Assembly (NCBI GenBank): GCA_902482195.1
Contig: CABSZQ010000003.1
Coordinates: 1-17,990, forward strand
Length of the DNA stretch: 17,990 nt
Direction of reading: 5' to 3'
DNA from: an uncultured Haemophilus sp.
GTDB taxonomy: Bacteria > Pseudomonadota > Gammaproteobacteria > Enterobacterales > Pasteurellaceae
The notes beneath the pieces were generated by a model that was not told the DNA's origin, did no database searches, and was given only the letters and a program-made list of their open reading frames with translations. The position numbers were made by a program, and so were the translations under genes. Below are positions 1 through 11,797 of this stretch, one piece after another. Every line of letters starts with the position of its first letter. Within the stretch, counting starts at the first letter, position 1.

Positions 1-603
1 GGTGTAAACGGTGTAGGTAAAACAACCACAATTGGTAAGTTGGCTCGCAAATTCCAAAATGAAGGAAAATCAGTCATGTTAGCGGCAGGGGATACCTTCC
101 GTGCTGCTGCAGTAGAACAACTCCAAGTATGGGGGGAACGTAACAATATCCCGGTTGTGGCACAAAGTACGGGGTCAGATTCGGCATCGGTAATTTTTGA
201 TGCGATGCAATCTGCCGCGGCACGTAACATTGATATTTTAATTGCGGATACGGCAGGACGTTTACAAAATAAAAATAATCTCATGGATGAATTGAAGAAA
301 ATTGTTCGCGTCATGAGAAAATATGATGAAACGGCACCGCACGAAATTATGCTTACCTTAGATGCGGGTACAGGGCAGAATGCAATTAGCCAAGCCAAAC
401 TCTTTAATGAAGCGGTTGGGTTAACAGGCATAACATTAACCAAATTAGACGGAACAGCAAAAGGTGGGGTAATCTTCGCCATTGCAGATCAGTTTAATTT
501 ACCAATTCGTTATATTGGTGTGGGTGAAAAGATTGAAGATTTACGCGAATTTAATGCAGAAGAATTTATTGAAGCATTGTTTGTTCACGAAAATGAAGAA
601 TAA
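1..603 (+). CDS. ftsY: Signal recognition particle receptor FtsY (5' end missing)
   Basis: GTPase that receives SRP-bound ribosomes at the inner membrane and hands them to the Sec translocon. The frame is open from base 1, so only the C-terminal 200 residues are visible; the acidic N-terminal A domain and N domain lie outside the window. All SRP-GTPase motifs are present in order: P-loop [10 protein letters not shown] at visible residues 1-10, DTFRAAA at 31-37, DTAGR at 83-87, TKLD at 147-150, and GVGEKIEDL near 173-181. The hydrolysis and guanine-specificity residues appear intact. It is the first visible gene of a ftsY-ftsE-ftsX cluster, with 14 bases before ftsE. This arrangement is conserved in gammaproteobacteria. 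The paralogue Ffh is unlikely because there is no methionine-rich M domain after the G domain. The identification is very secure; only the start is unknown. Confidence 0.97.
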   Translation, partial: GVNGVGKTTTIGKLARKFQNEGKSVMLAAGDTFRAAAVEQLQVWGERNNIPVVAQSTGSDSASVIFDAMQSAAARNIDILIADTAGRLQNKNNLMDELKKIVRVMRKYDETAPHEIMLTLDAGTGQNAISQAKLFNEAVGLTGITLTKLDGTAKGGVIFAIADQFNLPIRYIGVGEKIEDLREFNAEEFIEALFVHENEE

Positions 604-617
604 AAAGGAATAATAAA

Positions 618-1274
618 GTGATTCGATTTTCAAATGTCTCTAAAGCTTATCATGGTGCGACTCAGCCGGCTTTGCAAGGTTTGAATTTTCATCTTCCTGT
701 CGGAAGTATGACTTATCTTGTTGGACATTCTGGCGCGGGTAAAAGTACTTTGCTTAAATTGATTATGGGTATGGAGAAAGCGAATGCCGGTAATATTTGG
801 TTTAATGGCCATGATATTACGCGTTTGTCTAAGTATGAAATCCCATTTTTACGTCGTCAAATCGGCATGGTTCACCAAGATTACCGTTTATTAACGGATC
901 GTAGTGTGGCAGAAAATGTGGCATTGCCATTGATTATTGCGGGAATGAACCCGAAAGAAGCGCATACACGTGCATTGGTTGCGCTAGATCGTGTGGGCTT
1001 ACGTAGTAAAGCGAATTATATGCCACCACAAATTTCAGGTGGAGAGCAACAACGAGTGGATATCGCGCGTGCCATTGTGCATAAACCGCAACTTTTATTA
1101 GCGGATGAGCCAACAGGCAACTTAGATGATGAACTTTCTTTAGGGATTTTTAATCTGTTTGAAGAATTTAATCGTTTAGGCATGACGGTGTTAATTGCGA
1201 CACACGATATCAATTTAATTCAACAAAAACCAAAACCATGTCTTGTGCTTGAACAAGGCTACTTACGCTATTAA
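618..1274 (+). CDS. ftsE: Cell division ATP-binding protein FtsE
   Basis: Cytoplasmic ATPase of the FtsEX complex. FtsEX is an ABC-type machine at the septum that, in E. coli, activates the amidase activator EnvC and recruits later division proteins. The 218 residues contain Walker A GHSGAGKST (36-44), Q-loop Q87, signature ISGGEQQR (139-146), Walker B LLLADEP followed by the D-loop (159-170), and the switch histidine H196. The start is GTG at 618; it matches the family N-terminus (MIRFSNVSKAY) and has an AAGGA ribosome binding site (605-609). It lies between ftsY and its membrane partner ftsX, the usual order. Residue D148 follows the signature where many ABC ATPases have a small residue. 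It does not touch ATP-binding residues, so the enzyme should be active. Confidence 0.97.
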   Translation: MIRFSNVSKAYHGATQPALQGLNFHLPVGSMTYLVGHSGAGKSTLLKLIMGMEKANAGNIWFNGHDITRLSKYEIPFLRRQIGMVHQDYRLLTDRSVAENVALPLIIAGMNPKEAHTRALVALDRVGLRSKANYMPPQISGGEQQRVDIARAIVHKPQLLLADEPTGNLDDELSLGIFNLFEEFNRLGMTVLIATHDINLIQQKPKPCLVLEQGYLRY

Positions 1275-1283
1275 GGATAAAAA

Positions 1284-2216
1284 ATGACAAGACGTATTGA
1301 TGCTTCTTTTGGCGTGCAAACTGCTTATACTTTGCGTTCTGTTTTGAATGATTTAGTAAAACGTAAATTTGGTACATTACTCACAATTCTTGTGATTGCC
1401 GTATCTCTCACGATTCCAACGGTGAGCTATTTGTTATGGAAAAATTTACACTTAGCGACAACTCAATTTTATCCGGAAAGTGAACTGACGATTTATTTGC
1501 ATAAAAATTTAAGTGAAGAAGATGCTAACTTGGTAGTGGAAAAAATTCGTCAGCAAGAGGGTGTAGAATCCTTAAATTATGTTTCTCGCCAAGACAGTTT
1601 GAAAGAATTTAAAAGTTGGTCTGGTTTTGGTGAAGAGTTAGAAATTTTAGATGATAATCCATTACCGGCAGTCGTGATGGTGAAGCCGTCTAAAGCATTT
1701 AATGAATCAGAAAAACGAGCTGAGTTACGTGCAAATTTAAATAAAATTAAAGGGGTGCAAGAAGTTCGTTTAGATAACGATTGGATGGAAAAATTGACCG
1801 CACTTTCGTGGTTATTTGCGCATGTGGCAATTTTCTGCACGGTTTTGATGACTATTGCGGTATTCCTTGTTATCGGAAATAGTATTCGCTCGGATGTATA
1901 TAGTAGCCGAGCAAGCATTGATGTAATGAAACTATTGGGTGCGACAGATCAATTCATTCTTCGTCCTTATCTTTATACAGGCATGATTTATGCAGTGTTG
2001 GGCGGATTGGTTGCAGCGCTGTTTAGCAGCCTTATTGTCGGGTACTTTACTTCAGCGGTGAAGTATGTGACGGATATCTTTGCGGTGACATTTGAGCTCA
2101 ATGGATTAGGCGTTGGTGAGCTAATCTTCTTATTAGTCAGCTGCTTGATTATGGGCTATATTGGTGCTTGGATTGCTGCAACAAGACATATTGCAATGTT
2201 AGATAACAAACTATAG
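1284..2216 (+). CDS. ftsX: Cell division membrane protein FtsX
   Basis: Membrane subunit of FtsEX, which transmits FtsE ATPase cycles across the inner membrane to periplasmic cell wall hydrolase regulators. The 310-residue protein has the family topology: a cytoplasmic N-terminus, TM1 at about 30-52, a periplasmic domain at about 53-172, and three further membrane segments near 173-197, 230-256 and 276-298. There is no signal peptide beyond TM1. The ATG at 1284 follows an AAGGA box and lies nine bases after the ftsE stop, indicating translation from the same message. In E. coli rpoH follows ftsX; here the gene ends at an uptake-signal hairpin and the next gene is rpsJ. An uptake signal core lies inside the reading frame at 1797-1805. 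Confidence 0.96.
   Translation: MTRRIDASFGVQTAYTLRSVLNDLVKRKFGTLLTILVIAVSLTIPTVSYLLWKNLHLATTQFYPESELTIYLHKNLSEEDANLVVEKIRQQEGVESLNYVSRQDSLKEFKSWSGFGEELEILDDNPLPAVVMVKPSKAFNESEKRAELRANLNKIKGVQEVRLDNDWMEKLTALSWLFAHVAIFCTVLMTIAVFLVIGNSIRSDVYSSRASIDVMKLLGATDQFILRPYLYTGMIYAVLGGLVAALFSSLIVGYFTSAVKYVTDIFAVTFELNGLGVGELIFLLVSCLIMGYIGAWIAATRHIAMLDNKL
1797..1805 (-). other. DNA uptake signal sequence core inside ftsX
   Basis: Exact 9-base core AAGTGCGGT on the minus strand (read as ACCGCACTT on the plus strand), preceded by AAATTG on the plus strand. It encodes Thr-Ala-Leu near the start of the second membrane segment of FtsX. Such cores bias DNA uptake in naturally competent Haemophilus-type Pasteurellaceae. 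Confidence 0.85.
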
Positions 2217-2230
2217 ATTTCATTTATATT

Positions 2231-2296
2231 AAAGTGCGGTCATTTTTTGTCGTGTTTTCATCTGAAAAACATTCGGGAAAATGACCGCACTTTTTT
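2231..2296 (+). terminator. Terminator-like hairpin made of two inverted uptake signals
   Basis: A perfect 16-base inverted repeat pairs 2231-2246 (AAAGTGCGGTCATTTT) with 2278-2293 and is followed by T6 at 2291-2296. Each arm holds an exact uptake signal core (2232-2240 and 2284-2292). The 31-base spacer can form a smaller hairpin (2254-2260 with 2263-2270, one bulged base). Paired inverted uptake signals downstream of genes are a known feature of Haemophilus and are thought to double as transcription terminators. It sits 14 bases after the ftsX stop, so it would end ftsYEX transcription and insulate the S10 promoter. The loop is longer than in a typical intrinsic terminator, so the efficiency is uncertain. 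Confidence 0.8.
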
Positions 2297-2324
2297 GTCT
2301 GTGGAAATTAATTGAACAAAAAGC

Positions 2325-2353
2325 TTGCATAATTAGGTGTTTTTGTGTAATAT
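2325..2353 (+). promoter_or_regulatory. S10 operon promoter (candidate sigma-70)
   Basis: TTGCAT at 2325-2330 and TAATAT at 2348-2353 are separated by exactly 17 bases. They lie downstream of the ftsX terminator and upstream of the hairpin-rich leader. Transcription would begin near 2360, giving a leader of about 188 bases before rpsJ, close to the size of the E. coli S10 leader. The placement is inferred from consensus match and position. Confidence 0.72.
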
Positions 2354-2359
2354 CCACGA

Positions 2360-2859
<500 letters not shown>

Positions 2860-2875
2860 TTAAGAGGTTATTACA

Positions 2876-3502
2876 ATGATTGGTTTAGTCGGTCGTAAAG
2901 TTGGTATGACCCGTATCTTCAATGAAGACGGTGTTTCAGTACCAGTTACCGTTATCGAAATCGAAGCCAACCGCGTAACTCAAGTTAAAACTCTTGAAAA
3001 CGATGGCTATACTGCAGTTCAAGTTACTACTGGTTCTAAAAAAGCGAATCGTGTAACTAAACCTGAAGCAGGCCATTTCGTGAAAGCAGGTGTTGAAGCT
3101 GGTCGCGGTTTATGGGAATTTCGTACTGAAGGTGAAGAATTCACTTTAGGTCAAGAAATCAATGTTGACATCTTTGCAGATGTTAAAAAAGTAGATGTTA
3201 CTGGTACTTCTAAAGGTAAAGGTTTCCAAGGTGGTGTTAAACGTTGGAACTTCCGTACTCAAGATGCTACACATGGTAACTCTTTATCACATCGTGTACT
3301 TGGTTCTATTGGTCAAAACCAAACTCCAGGTCGTGTGTTTAAAGGTAAAAAAATGGCAGGACATTTAGGTGCTGAGCGTGTAACCGTTCAATCACTTGAA
3401 GTTGTTCGTGTAGATGCTGAGCGTAAATTGCTATTAGTAAAAGGTTCTGTACCTGGTGCTATCAATGGCGATGTTATCGTTAAGCCGGCAGTTAAAGCAT
3501 AA
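2876..3502 (+). CDS. rplC: 50S ribosomal protein L3
   Basis: Early-assembly 23S rRNA-binding protein whose extended loop approaches the peptidyl transferase centre. The 208 residues are one fewer than in E. coli. The loop motif [17 protein letters not shown] is intact, and Q149 corresponds to the glutamine methylated by PrmB in E. coli (Q150). No alteration typical of linezolid or tiamulin resistance is evident by eye in the loop. The ATG at 2876 follows AGAGG and lies 16 bases downstream of rpsJ in the S10 operon. Confidence 0.98.
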   Translation: MIGLVGRKVGMTRIFNEDGVSVPVTVIEIEANRVTQVKTLENDGYTAVQVTTGSKKANRVTKPEAGHFVKAGVEAGRGLWEFRTEGEEFTLGQEINVDIFADVKKVDVTGTSKGKGFQGGVKRWNFRTQDATHGNSLSHRVLGSIGQNQTPGRVFKGKKMAGHLGAERVTVQSLEVVRVDAERKLLLVKGSVPGAINGDVIVKPAVKA

Positions 3503-3517
3503 GTCTAGGAGATAGAG

Positions 3518-4120
3518 ATGGAATTACAAGTTGTAGGTGCAAATGCACTAACTGTTTCTGAAACTACCTTCGGACGTGAGTTTAACGAAGCTTTGATTCA
3601 CCAAGTTGTTGTTGCTTATGCAGCAGGTGCTCGTCAAGGTACTCGTGCGCAAAAAACTCGTGCTGAAGTGTCTGGTTCAGGTAAAAAACCTTGGCGTCAA
3701 AAAGGTACAGGTCGTGCTCGTTCTGGTGATATCAAATCACCAATCTGGCGTTCTGGTGGTACAACCTTCGCGGCTAAACCACAAGATCACAGCCAAAAAG
3801 TGAACAAGAAAATGTACCGTGGTGCTATCAAAAGCATTCTTTCTGAATTAGTTCGTCAAGACCGTTTGGTTGTGGTTGAAAAATTCGAATTAGATGCACC
3901 AAAAACTAAAGTTTTAGTACAAAAATTAAAAGATTTAGCAGTTGAAGATGCGTTAATTATCACAGCAAGCTTAGATGAAAATCTATTCTTAGCGGCACGT
4001 AACTTATATAAAGTTGATGTACGTGATGTTCAAGGTATCGATCCAGTTAGCTTAATCGCTTTCGATAAAGTGATTGTTACTGTTGACGCTGTGAAACAAA
4101 TTGAGGAGATCCTAGCATGA
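3518..4120 (+). CDS. rplD: 50S ribosomal protein L4, autogenous repressor of the S10 operon
   Basis: Large-subunit protein with a globular surface domain and a long loop lining the exit tunnel. Free L4 represses the S10 operon in E. coli by binding the leader, for which a candidate target lies at 2360-2547. The 200 residues (E. coli has 201) include the tunnel-loop motif [12 protein letters not shown] at 59-70, unaltered at the sites where macrolide-resistance changes occur. The ribosome binding site is AGGAGA before the ATG at 3518. The 3' end overlaps rplW by four bases (ATGA), implying translational coupling. Codon use is strongly biased as in its neighbours. Confidence 0.98.
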   Translation: MELQVVGANALTVSETTFGREFNEALIHQVVVAYAAGARQGTRAQKTRAEVSGSGKKPWRQKGTGRARSGDIKSPIWRSGGTTFAAKPQDHSQKVNKKMYRGAIKSILSELVRQDRLVVVEKFELDAPKTKVLVQKLKDLAVEDALIITASLDENLFLAARNLYKVDVRDVQGIDPVSLIAFDKVIVTVDAVKQIEEILA

Positions 4121-4416
4121 GTCAAGAACGTTTGCTAAGCGTGCTACGTGCACCGCACATCTCTGAAAAAGCAACTAACAATGCTGAAAAATCTAACACT
4201 GTTGTACTTAAAGTTGCTTTAGATGCGAACAAAGCTGAAATTGCTGCTGCTGTTGCTCAATTATTTGAAGTAAAAGTTGACTCAGTTCGTACTGTGGTTG
4301 TTAAAGGTAAAACTAAACGCCGTGGTAACAAAATGGGTCGTCGCAGCGACTGGAAAAAAGCTTATGTAACTTTAGCCGAAGGCCAAAACTTGGACTTCGT
4401 GGACAGTGCAGAGTAA
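4117..4416 (+). CDS. rplW: 50S ribosomal protein L23
   Basis: Protein at the tunnel exit that docks trigger factor, SRP and, with its partners, the SecYEG translocon. The 99-residue sequence contains [10 protein letters not shown] at 11-20; E17 is the counterpart of E. coli E18, which is required for trigger factor binding. The basic segment [14 protein letters not shown] (about 67-80) forms the rRNA-binding extension. The start codon overlaps the rplD stop (ATGA at 4117-4120), and GAGGAG lies just upstream inside rplD. Its client machinery, ftsY and secY, is encoded in the same window. Confidence 0.98.
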   Translation: MSQERLLSVLRAPHISEKATNNAEKSNTVVLKVALDANKAEIAAAVAQLFEVKVDSVRTVVVKGKTKRRGNKMGRRSDWKKAYVTLAEGQNLDFVDSAE

Positions 4417-4433
4417 TCGGAGGAAATTAGAGA

Positions 4434-5255
4434 ATGGCTATCGTTAAATGTAAGCCGACCTCCGCTGGTCGTCGTCACGTTGTTAAAATCGTGAACCCTG
4501 AATTACACAAGGGTAAACCTTACGCTCCTCTTCTAGATACTAAATCTAAAACTGGTGGTCGTAACAATTATGGTCGTATTACCACTCGCCACATCGGTGG
4601 TGGTCATAAACAACATTACCGTTTAATCGATTTCAAACGTAACAAGTTAGATATCCCAGCGGTTGTTGAACGTTTAGAATATGATCCAAACCGTTCAGCT
4701 AACATTGCTTTAGTGCTTTATAAAGATGGTGAACGCCGTTATATCTTAGCACCTAAAGGTTTGTCAGTTGGCGATCAAATCCAATCTGGCGTTAACTCAC
4801 CAATTAAAGTGGGTAACTCATTACCAATGCGTAATATCCCAGTTGGTTCAACAGTACATAACGTTGAATTAAAACCAGGTAAGGGCGGTCAAATCGCTCG
4901 TTCTGCTGGTGCTTATGTACAAATCATCGCTCGTGAAGGCAACTACGTAACTTTACGTTTACGTTCAGGCGAAATGCGTAAAGTATTAGCTGAATGTGTT
5001 GCTACAATCGGTGAAGTTGGTAACTCAGAACATATGCTTCGCGTATTGGGTAAAGCTGGTGCTAACCGCTGGAGAGGCATTCGCCCTACAGTTCGTGGTA
5101 CTGCAATGAACCCAGTAGATCACCCACACGGTGGTGGTGAAGGTCGTAACTTTGGTAAACACCCAGTAACTCCTTGGGGCGTTCAAACTAAAGGTAAGAA
5201 AACTCGTCACAACAAACGTACTGATAAATTCATCGTACGTCGTCGTGGCAAATAA
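4434..5255 (+). CDS. rplB: 50S ribosomal protein L2
   Basis: One of the largest and most conserved 50S proteins, needed for subunit association and for the peptidyl transferase region. The length of 273 residues equals that of E. coli. The C-terminal motif [10 protein letters not shown] is intact, with H230 matching the histidine called H229 in E. coli work. Two beta-barrel RNA-binding domains are expected in the middle, followed by a basic tail ([20 protein letters not shown]). The ATG at 4434 follows CGGAGG, 17 bases after rplW. No irregularity is seen. Confidence 0.98.
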   Translation: MAIVKCKPTSAGRRHVVKIVNPELHKGKPYAPLLDTKSKTGGRNNYGRITTRHIGGGHKQHYRLIDFKRNKLDIPAVVERLEYDPNRSANIALVLYKDGERRYILAPKGLSVGDQIQSGVNSPIKVGNSLPMRNIPVGSTVHNVELKPGKGGQIARSAGAYVQIIAREGNYVTLRLRSGEMRKVLAECVATIGEVGNSEHMLRVLGKAGANRWRGIRPTVRGTAMNPVDHPHGGGEGRNFGKHPVTPWGVQTKGKKTRHNKRTDKFIVRRRGK

Positions 5256-5276
5256 TTTAAATTAATAAGAGGATAA

Positions 5277-5555
<279 letters not shown>

Positions 5556-5566
5556 GAGGTAAATAG

Positions 5567-5899
<333 letters not shown>

Positions 5900-5916
5900 T
5901 AAGTAGAGGAATAGCA

Positions 5917-6624
5917 ATGGGTCAAAAAGTAAATCCAAATGGTATTCGCCTAGGTATTGTAAAACCTTGGAACTCTACTTGGTTCGCGAATACACAAGAT
6001 TTCGCCGACAATCTTGACGGTGACTTCAAAGTACGCAAATTCTTAACTAAAGAATTAGCAAACGCTTCGGTTTCACGTATTACTATTGAGCGTCCAGCGA
6101 AAAGTATTCGTGTAACAATTCACACAGCTCGCCCTGGTATCGTTATCGGTAAAAAAGGTGAAGATGTTGAAAAATTACGTAACGCAGTATCTCAAATTGC
6201 TGGCGTTCCGGCTCAAATCAACATTGCTGAAGTGAAAAAACCGGAATTAGATGCAAAATTAGTTGCAGACAGCATCGCTTCTCAATTAGAACGTCGTGTA
6301 ATGTTCCGTCGTGCTATGAAACGTGCGGTACAAAGCGCAATGCGTTTAGGTGCTAAAGGTATCAAAGTTGAAGTTAGCGGTCGTTTAGGTGGTGCAGAAA
6401 TCGCACGTTCTGAATGGTATCGTGAAGGTCGTGTACCTCTACATACTCTTCGTGCGGACATCGATTATAACACTGCAGAAGCTCATACTACATACGGCGT
6501 AATCGGCGTTAAAGTATGGATCTTCAAAGGTGAAATTTTGGGTGGAATGGCTGCAGTTGCGCAATCAGAACAACAACCTGCCGACAAGCCTAAAAAGGCT
6601 CCGCGTGGCAAAGGTCGTAAGTAA
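5917..6624 (+). CDS. rpsC: 30S ribosomal protein S3
   Basis: Protein at the mRNA entrance of the small subunit, part of the helicase that unwinds mRNA with S4 and S5. The 235 residues contain a type II KH domain with its GKKG loop at 78-81. The basic helix residues R131, R132 and K135, implicated in helicase function in E. coli, are conserved. The C-terminal tail (after about residue 213) is rich in Gln, Pro and Lys and appears flexible. The ATG at 5917 has TAGAGGA upstream. Its partners S4 (rpsD) and S5 (rpsE) are encoded later in this window. Confidence 0.98.
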   Translation: MGQKVNPNGIRLGIVKPWNSTWFANTQDFADNLDGDFKVRKFLTKELANASVSRITIERPAKSIRVTIHTARPGIVIGKKGEDVEKLRNAVSQIAGVPAQINIAEVKKPELDAKLVADSIASQLERRVMFRRAMKRAVQSAMRLGAKGIKVEVSGRLGGAEIARSEWYREGRVPLHTLRADIDYNTAEAHTTYGVIGVKVWIFKGEILGGMAAVAQSEQQPADKPKKAPRGKGRK

Positions 6625-6637
6625 GGAGAAACGCTAA

Positions 6638-7047
<410 letters not shown>

Positions 7048-7048
<1 letters not shown>

Positions 7049-7239
7049 TGAAAGCTCAAGATTTACGTACAAAAAGTGTTGAAGAGCTGAATGATGAATT
7101 AGTAAACCTTTTAGGTGAACAATTCAAATTGCGTATGCAAACAGCCACCGGTCAGCTTCAACAAACCCATCAGGCTAAACAAGTGCGTCGTGATATCGCA
7201 CGTGTTAAAACCATTTTAACTGAGAAGGCGGGTGAGTAA
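7048..7239 (+). CDS. rpmC: 50S ribosomal protein L29
   Basis: Small helical protein beside L23 at the tunnel exit, part of the docking surface for targeting factors. The 63 residues start [18 protein letters not shown] and are expected to form a long antiparallel helical hairpin; both the length and the motif RRDIARVKT match E. coli L29. It shares one base with the preceding rplP stop and one with the following rpsQ start (TAATG at 7237-7241), so the three genes are probably translated in a coupled manner. Confidence 0.97.
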
Positions 7240-7496
7240 TGACTGATAAAATTCGTAGCGTACAAGGTAAAGTTGTTAGCGACAAAATGGAAAAATCTTT
7301 CGTTGTTGCTATTGAACGTAAGGTAAAACATCCGTTATACGGTAAATTTATCCGTCGTACAACTAAATTACACGTACACGATGAGAACAACGAAGCCAAA
7401 TTAGGTGATGTAGTAGAGATTCGCGAATGTCGTCCTCTCTCTAAAACCAAATCTTGGACTTTAGTTCGTGTTGTTGAGAAAGCAGTTATTGCTTAA
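7239..7496 (+). CDS. rpsQ: 30S ribosomal protein S17
   Basis: Primary 16S rRNA-binding protein of the 30S body with an OB-fold barrel. The 85 residues start [19 protein letters not shown], and the conserved block [18 protein letters not shown] lies at about 56-73. It is the last gene of the S10 operon; an intrinsic terminator begins 17 bases downstream. The start codon overlaps the rpmC stop by one base. Confidence 0.98.
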   Translation: MTDKIRSVQGKVVSDKMEKSFVVAIERKVKHPLYGKFIRRTTKLHVHDENNEAKLGDVVEIRECRPLSKTKSWTLVRVVEKAVIA

Positions 7497-7513
7497 TTAA
7501 CAAGTTAAAAAAT

Positions 7514-7545
7514 AAAAGCCAATGGTTTATACCGTTGGCTTTTTT
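7514..7545 (+). terminator. Intrinsic terminator of the S10 operon
   Basis: A 13-base-pair stem joins 7514-7526 (AAAAGCCAATGGT) to 7531-7543, with one U-G wobble and a TTAT loop at 7527-7530. A T-run at 7540-7545 follows. It stands 17 bases after rpsQ and should end most S10 operon transcripts. The spc operon would therefore depend on its own promoter or on readthrough. Confidence 0.92.
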
Positions 7546-7579
7546 CTTTCCAAGACTTGCTAAAAGTCATGAAAATTTG

Positions 7580-7588
7580 ACCGCACTT
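7580..7588 (-). other. DNA uptake signal sequence core between S10 and spc operons
   Basis: Exact core on the minus strand (ACCGCACTT on plus), with AAAATTTG before it on the plus strand. It is a single copy with no inverted partner, lying between the S10 terminator and the candidate spc promoter. Confidence 0.88.
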
Positions 7589-7619
7589 TAAATGTACTAA
7601 TTTAAGCGTAAAATTTTGA

Positions 7620-7648
7620 TTGCGTTTCTAGCTTGATTTTGGTAAACT
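7620..7648 (+). promoter_or_regulatory. spc operon promoter (candidate, extended -10)
   Basis: TTGCGT at 7620-7625 and TAAACT at 7643-7648 are 17 bases apart. TGG directly before the -10 box forms an extended -10 element. Transcription would start near 7655, at the base of the hairpin at 7654-7691. Neither box is consensus, so the call rests on position after a terminator, spacing and the TG element. Weaker alternatives exist in the AT-rich stretch at 7600-7640. Confidence 0.55.
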
Positions 7649-7653
7649 CCGCC

Positions 7654-7691
7654 ACCTATCCGCCATATATCTTTATAAGGCATGGATAGGT
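7654..7691 (+). promoter_or_regulatory. spc operon leader hairpin
   Basis: ACCTATCC at 7654-7661 pairs perfectly with GGATAGGT at 7684-7691. Inside it, GCC (7662-7664) pairs with GGC (7679-7681) after a two-base bulge, and TATA pairs with TATA beyond one mismatch, leaving a TCTT loop. There is no T-run, so it is not a terminator. It would form at the extreme 5' end of the spc transcript if the promoter call is right, about 43 bases before rplN. It may stabilise the message or bind a regulator; the function is unknown to me. Confidence 0.6.
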
Positions 7692-7731
7692 TCGTCCCGC
7701 AAGGGTGTATTATTAACTTAACGGAGCATAA

Positions 7732-8106
<375 letters not shown>

Positions 8107-8119
8107 GGAGAAGTGAGAA

Positions 8120-9305
<1,186 letters not shown>

Positions 9306-9341
9306 TATACCACTTTATTTTGGAATCGGAGAAAAAGTACA

Positions 9342-9734
9342 ATGAGTATGCAAGATCCAATCGCAGATATGTTGACCCGTATTCGTAATGGTCAAGCTGC
9401 GAACAAAGTTGCAATCAATATGCCTTCTTCCAAGCTAAAAGTGGCAATTGCCAACGTATTAGCTGCTGAAGGTTATATCGAAAGCGTTAAAGTTTTAGAA
9501 GGTGCAAAACCTGAATTGGAAATTACTTTAAAATATTTCCAAGGCAAACCGGTTGTAGAAAGCATCCAACGTGTAAGCCGTCCTGGTCTTCGTATTTACA
9601 AACGTAAAGACGAATTACCAAAAGTTATGGGTGGTTTAGGTGTTGCTGTAATTTCTACATCTAAAGGTGTTATGACTGACCGTGCAGCTCGTCAAGCGGG
9701 CTTAGGCGGTGAGATCATCTGTTACGTAGCTTAA
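9342..9734 (+). CDS. rpsH: 30S ribosomal protein S8, autogenous repressor of the spc operon
   Basis: Central-domain 16S rRNA-binding protein that also represses translation of the spc operon from rplE onward in E. coli. The 130 residues match E. coli in length. They start [20 protein letters not shown], and the C-terminal RNA-binding block [23 protein letters not shown] (about 104-126) is complete, including the serine-rich loop that touches RNA. The ribosome binding site is TCGGAGA. Its candidate mRNA target lies at 8448-8490. Confidence 0.98.
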   Translation: MSMQDPIADMLTRIRNGQAANKVAINMPSSKLKVAIANVLAAEGYIESVKVLEGAKPELEITLKYFQGKPVVESIQRVSRPGLRIYKRKDELPKVMGGLGVAVISTSKGVMTDRAARQAGLGGEIICYVA

Positions 9735-9749
9735 TAGAGGGGTAGGAAA

Positions 9750-10283
9750 ATGTCTCGTGTTGCAAAGGCACCTGTTAATATTCCTGCCGGCGTTGAAGTT
9801 AAACTCGACGGTCAGCTATTAACAGTAAAAGGAAAAAATGGCGAGTTATCTCGCACAATTCATCACTCAGTTGAAGTTAAACAAGATAATGGTCAATTTA
9901 CTTTCACTCCACGTGAAGGTTTTGTTGAAGCGAATGCTCAATCGGGTACAGCTCGTGCATTAGTTAATGCAATGGTTATCGGTGTTACTGAAGGCTTCAC
10001 TAAGAAATTACAACTAGTGGGTGTTGGTTACAGAGTTCAAGTTAAAGGCAACGTAGTTGCATTAAGCTTAGGTTTCTCTCACCCTGTGGAGCACACTTTA
10101 CCAGCAGGTATTACTGCAGAATGCCCTTCACAAACAGAAATCGTTTTAAAAGGTGCAGACAAGCAGTTAATTGGTCAAGTTGCAGCAGATATTCGTGCTT
10201 ATCGCCGTCCTGAACCTTATAAAGGTAAAGGTGTACGTTACTCTGATGAAGTAGTACGTATGAAAGAGGCTAAGAAGAAATAA
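9750..10283 (+). CDS. rplF: 50S ribosomal protein L6
   Basis: Large-subunit protein near the factor-binding centre, next to the sarcin-ricin loop, with two homologous RNA-recognition-like domains (about 1-80 and 81-177). The 177 residues include the signature [11 protein letters not shown] (about 154-164). The ATG at 9750 follows AGAGGGGTAGG, 15 bases after rpsH. No loss of the C-terminal region, where gentamicin-resistance changes are known in E. coli, is seen. Confidence 0.98.
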   Translation: MSRVAKAPVNIPAGVEVKLDGQLLTVKGKNGELSRTIHHSVEVKQDNGQFTFTPREGFVEANAQSGTARALVNAMVIGVTEGFTKKLQLVGVGYRVQVKGNVVALSLGFSHPVEHTLPAGITAECPSQTEIVLKGADKQLIGQVAADIRAYRRPEPYKGKGVRYSDEVVRMKEAKKK

Positions 10284-10296
10284 TTAAGGTAACACT

Positions 10297-10650
10297 ATGG
10301 ATAAGAAATCAGCTCGTATCCGTCGTGCAGCTCGTGCACGTCATATGATGAGAGAGCAAGGTGTAACTCGTCTAGTTATTCACCGTACTCCGCGTCATAT
10401 CTACGCACAAGTTATTGCACCAAACGGTTCAGAAGTGCTTGCCGCTGCTTCAACTGTTGAAAAAGCAATTCGTGAGCAAGTTAAATATACCGGTAATAAA
10501 GATGCCGCAGCAGTAGTAGGTAAACTTGTTGCTGAGCGCGCATTAGCAAAAGGCGTTAAAGACGTTGCTTTTGACCGTTCCGGTTTTAAATATCATGGTC
10601 GTGTCCAAACTTTAGCGGACGCTGCACGTGAAGCTGGTCTACAGTTCTAA
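10297..10650 (+). CDS. rplR: 50S ribosomal protein L18
   Basis: 5S rRNA-binding protein that, with L5, brings 5S rRNA into the central protuberance. The 117-residue sequence has the basic N-terminal segment ([18 protein letters not shown]) that folds on 5S rRNA, and the family ending [26 protein letters not shown]. The start at 10297 follows TAAGGTAACACT. It lies 13 bases after rplF. Confidence 0.98.
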   Translation: MDKKSARIRRAARARHMMREQGVTRLVIHRTPRHIYAQVIAPNGSEVLAAASTVEKAIREQVKYTGNKDAAAVVGKLVAERALAKGVKDVAFDRSGFKYHGRVQTLADAAREAGLQF

Positions 10651-10658
10651 TGAGGTAA

Positions 10659-11165
<507 letters not shown>

Positions 11166-11171
11166 TTGATA

Positions 11172-11351
11172 ATGGCTAAAACTATTAAAGTAACTCAAGT
11201 TCGTAGCTCAATTGCTCGTTTACCGAAGCACAAAGCTACCTTGCGTGGTCTTGGTCTTCGCCATATGCACCATACTGTTGAGTTAATCGATACTCCGGCA
11301 GTACGTGGTATGATTAACCAAGTTTCATACATGGTTAAAGTGGAGGAGTAA
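11172..11351 (+). CDS. rpmD: 50S ribosomal protein L30
   Basis: Small large-subunit protein that binds 23S rRNA; it is absent from some bacteria but usual in Pasteurellaceae. The ATG at 11172 gives 59 residues beginning [20 protein letters not shown] and ending [13 protein letters not shown], the same length as E. coli. A TTG six bases earlier would add only two residues with no family counterpart, so I reject it. The GGGGT at the rpsE stop can serve as ribosome binding site, implying coupling with rpsE. Confidence 0.97.
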
Positions 11352-11355
11352 GAGA

Positions 11356-11790
11356 ATGCGTTTAAATACTCTATCTCCGGCTGAAGGTGCTAAGCACAGC
11401 GCAAAACGCCTTGGTCGTGGTATTGGTTCAGGTTTAGGAAAAACTGGTGGTCGTGGTCATAAAGGTCAAAAATCTCGTACTGGCGGCGGTGTTCGTCGTG
11501 GTTTCGAGGGTGGCCAAATGCCATTATACCGTCGTTTACCAAAATTTGGTTTCACTTCAATGAAATCAGCTGTAACCGCTGAAGTTCGTTTAAACGAATT
11601 AACAAAAGTTGAAGGGAATGTTGTCACTTTAGAAGCATTAAAAGCTGCAAACATTTTAACTAAAGATATTCAATTCGCTAAAGTTATCTTAGCTGGTGAA
11701 GTGAAGTCTGCAGTTACTGTACGTGGTTTACGTGTAACTAAAGGTGCAAAAGCAGCAATCGAAGCTGCTGGCGGTTCAGTTGAGGAATAA
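11356..11790 (+). CDS. rplO: 50S ribosomal protein L15
   Basis: Late-assembly protein of the large subunit. The 144 residues have the characteristic extended glycine- and arginine-rich N-terminal part ([20 protein letters not shown] at about 18-37) that threads into rRNA, followed by a globular domain. The start lies four bases after rpmD, with GGAGGAGTAAGAG overlapping the rpmD end. The GAGGA near its own stop provides a ribosome binding site for secY, seven bases downstream of the stop. Confidence 0.98.
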   Translation: MRLNTLSPAEGAKHSAKRLGRGIGSGLGKTGGRGHKGQKSRTGGGVRRGFEGGQMPLYRRLPKFGFTSMKSAVTAEVRLNELTKVEGNVVTLEALKAANILTKDIQFAKVILAGEVKSAVTVRGLRVTKGAKAAIEAAGGSVEE

Positions 11791-11797
11791 TTAGCAA

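Noticed and set aside
1577..1918. 113-residue minus-strand open frame inside ftsX
   Set aside because: Antisense to a clear gene, with no ribosome binding site or recognisable protein features.
3606..3803. 65-residue plus-strand open frame within rplD in another phase
   Set aside because: Repetitive Val/Leu/Lys composition is what frame-shifted ribosomal codons give; no start context.
6322..6330. Possible uptake signal in rpsC
   Set aside because: CGTGCGGTA and its flanks differ from the core; only one strand segment resembles it and the codons (Arg-Ala-Val) are conserved in S3.
11166..11171. Upstream TTG start for rpmD
   Set aside because: Adds two residues absent from L30 proteins; the ATG at 11172 gives the standard 59-residue protein.
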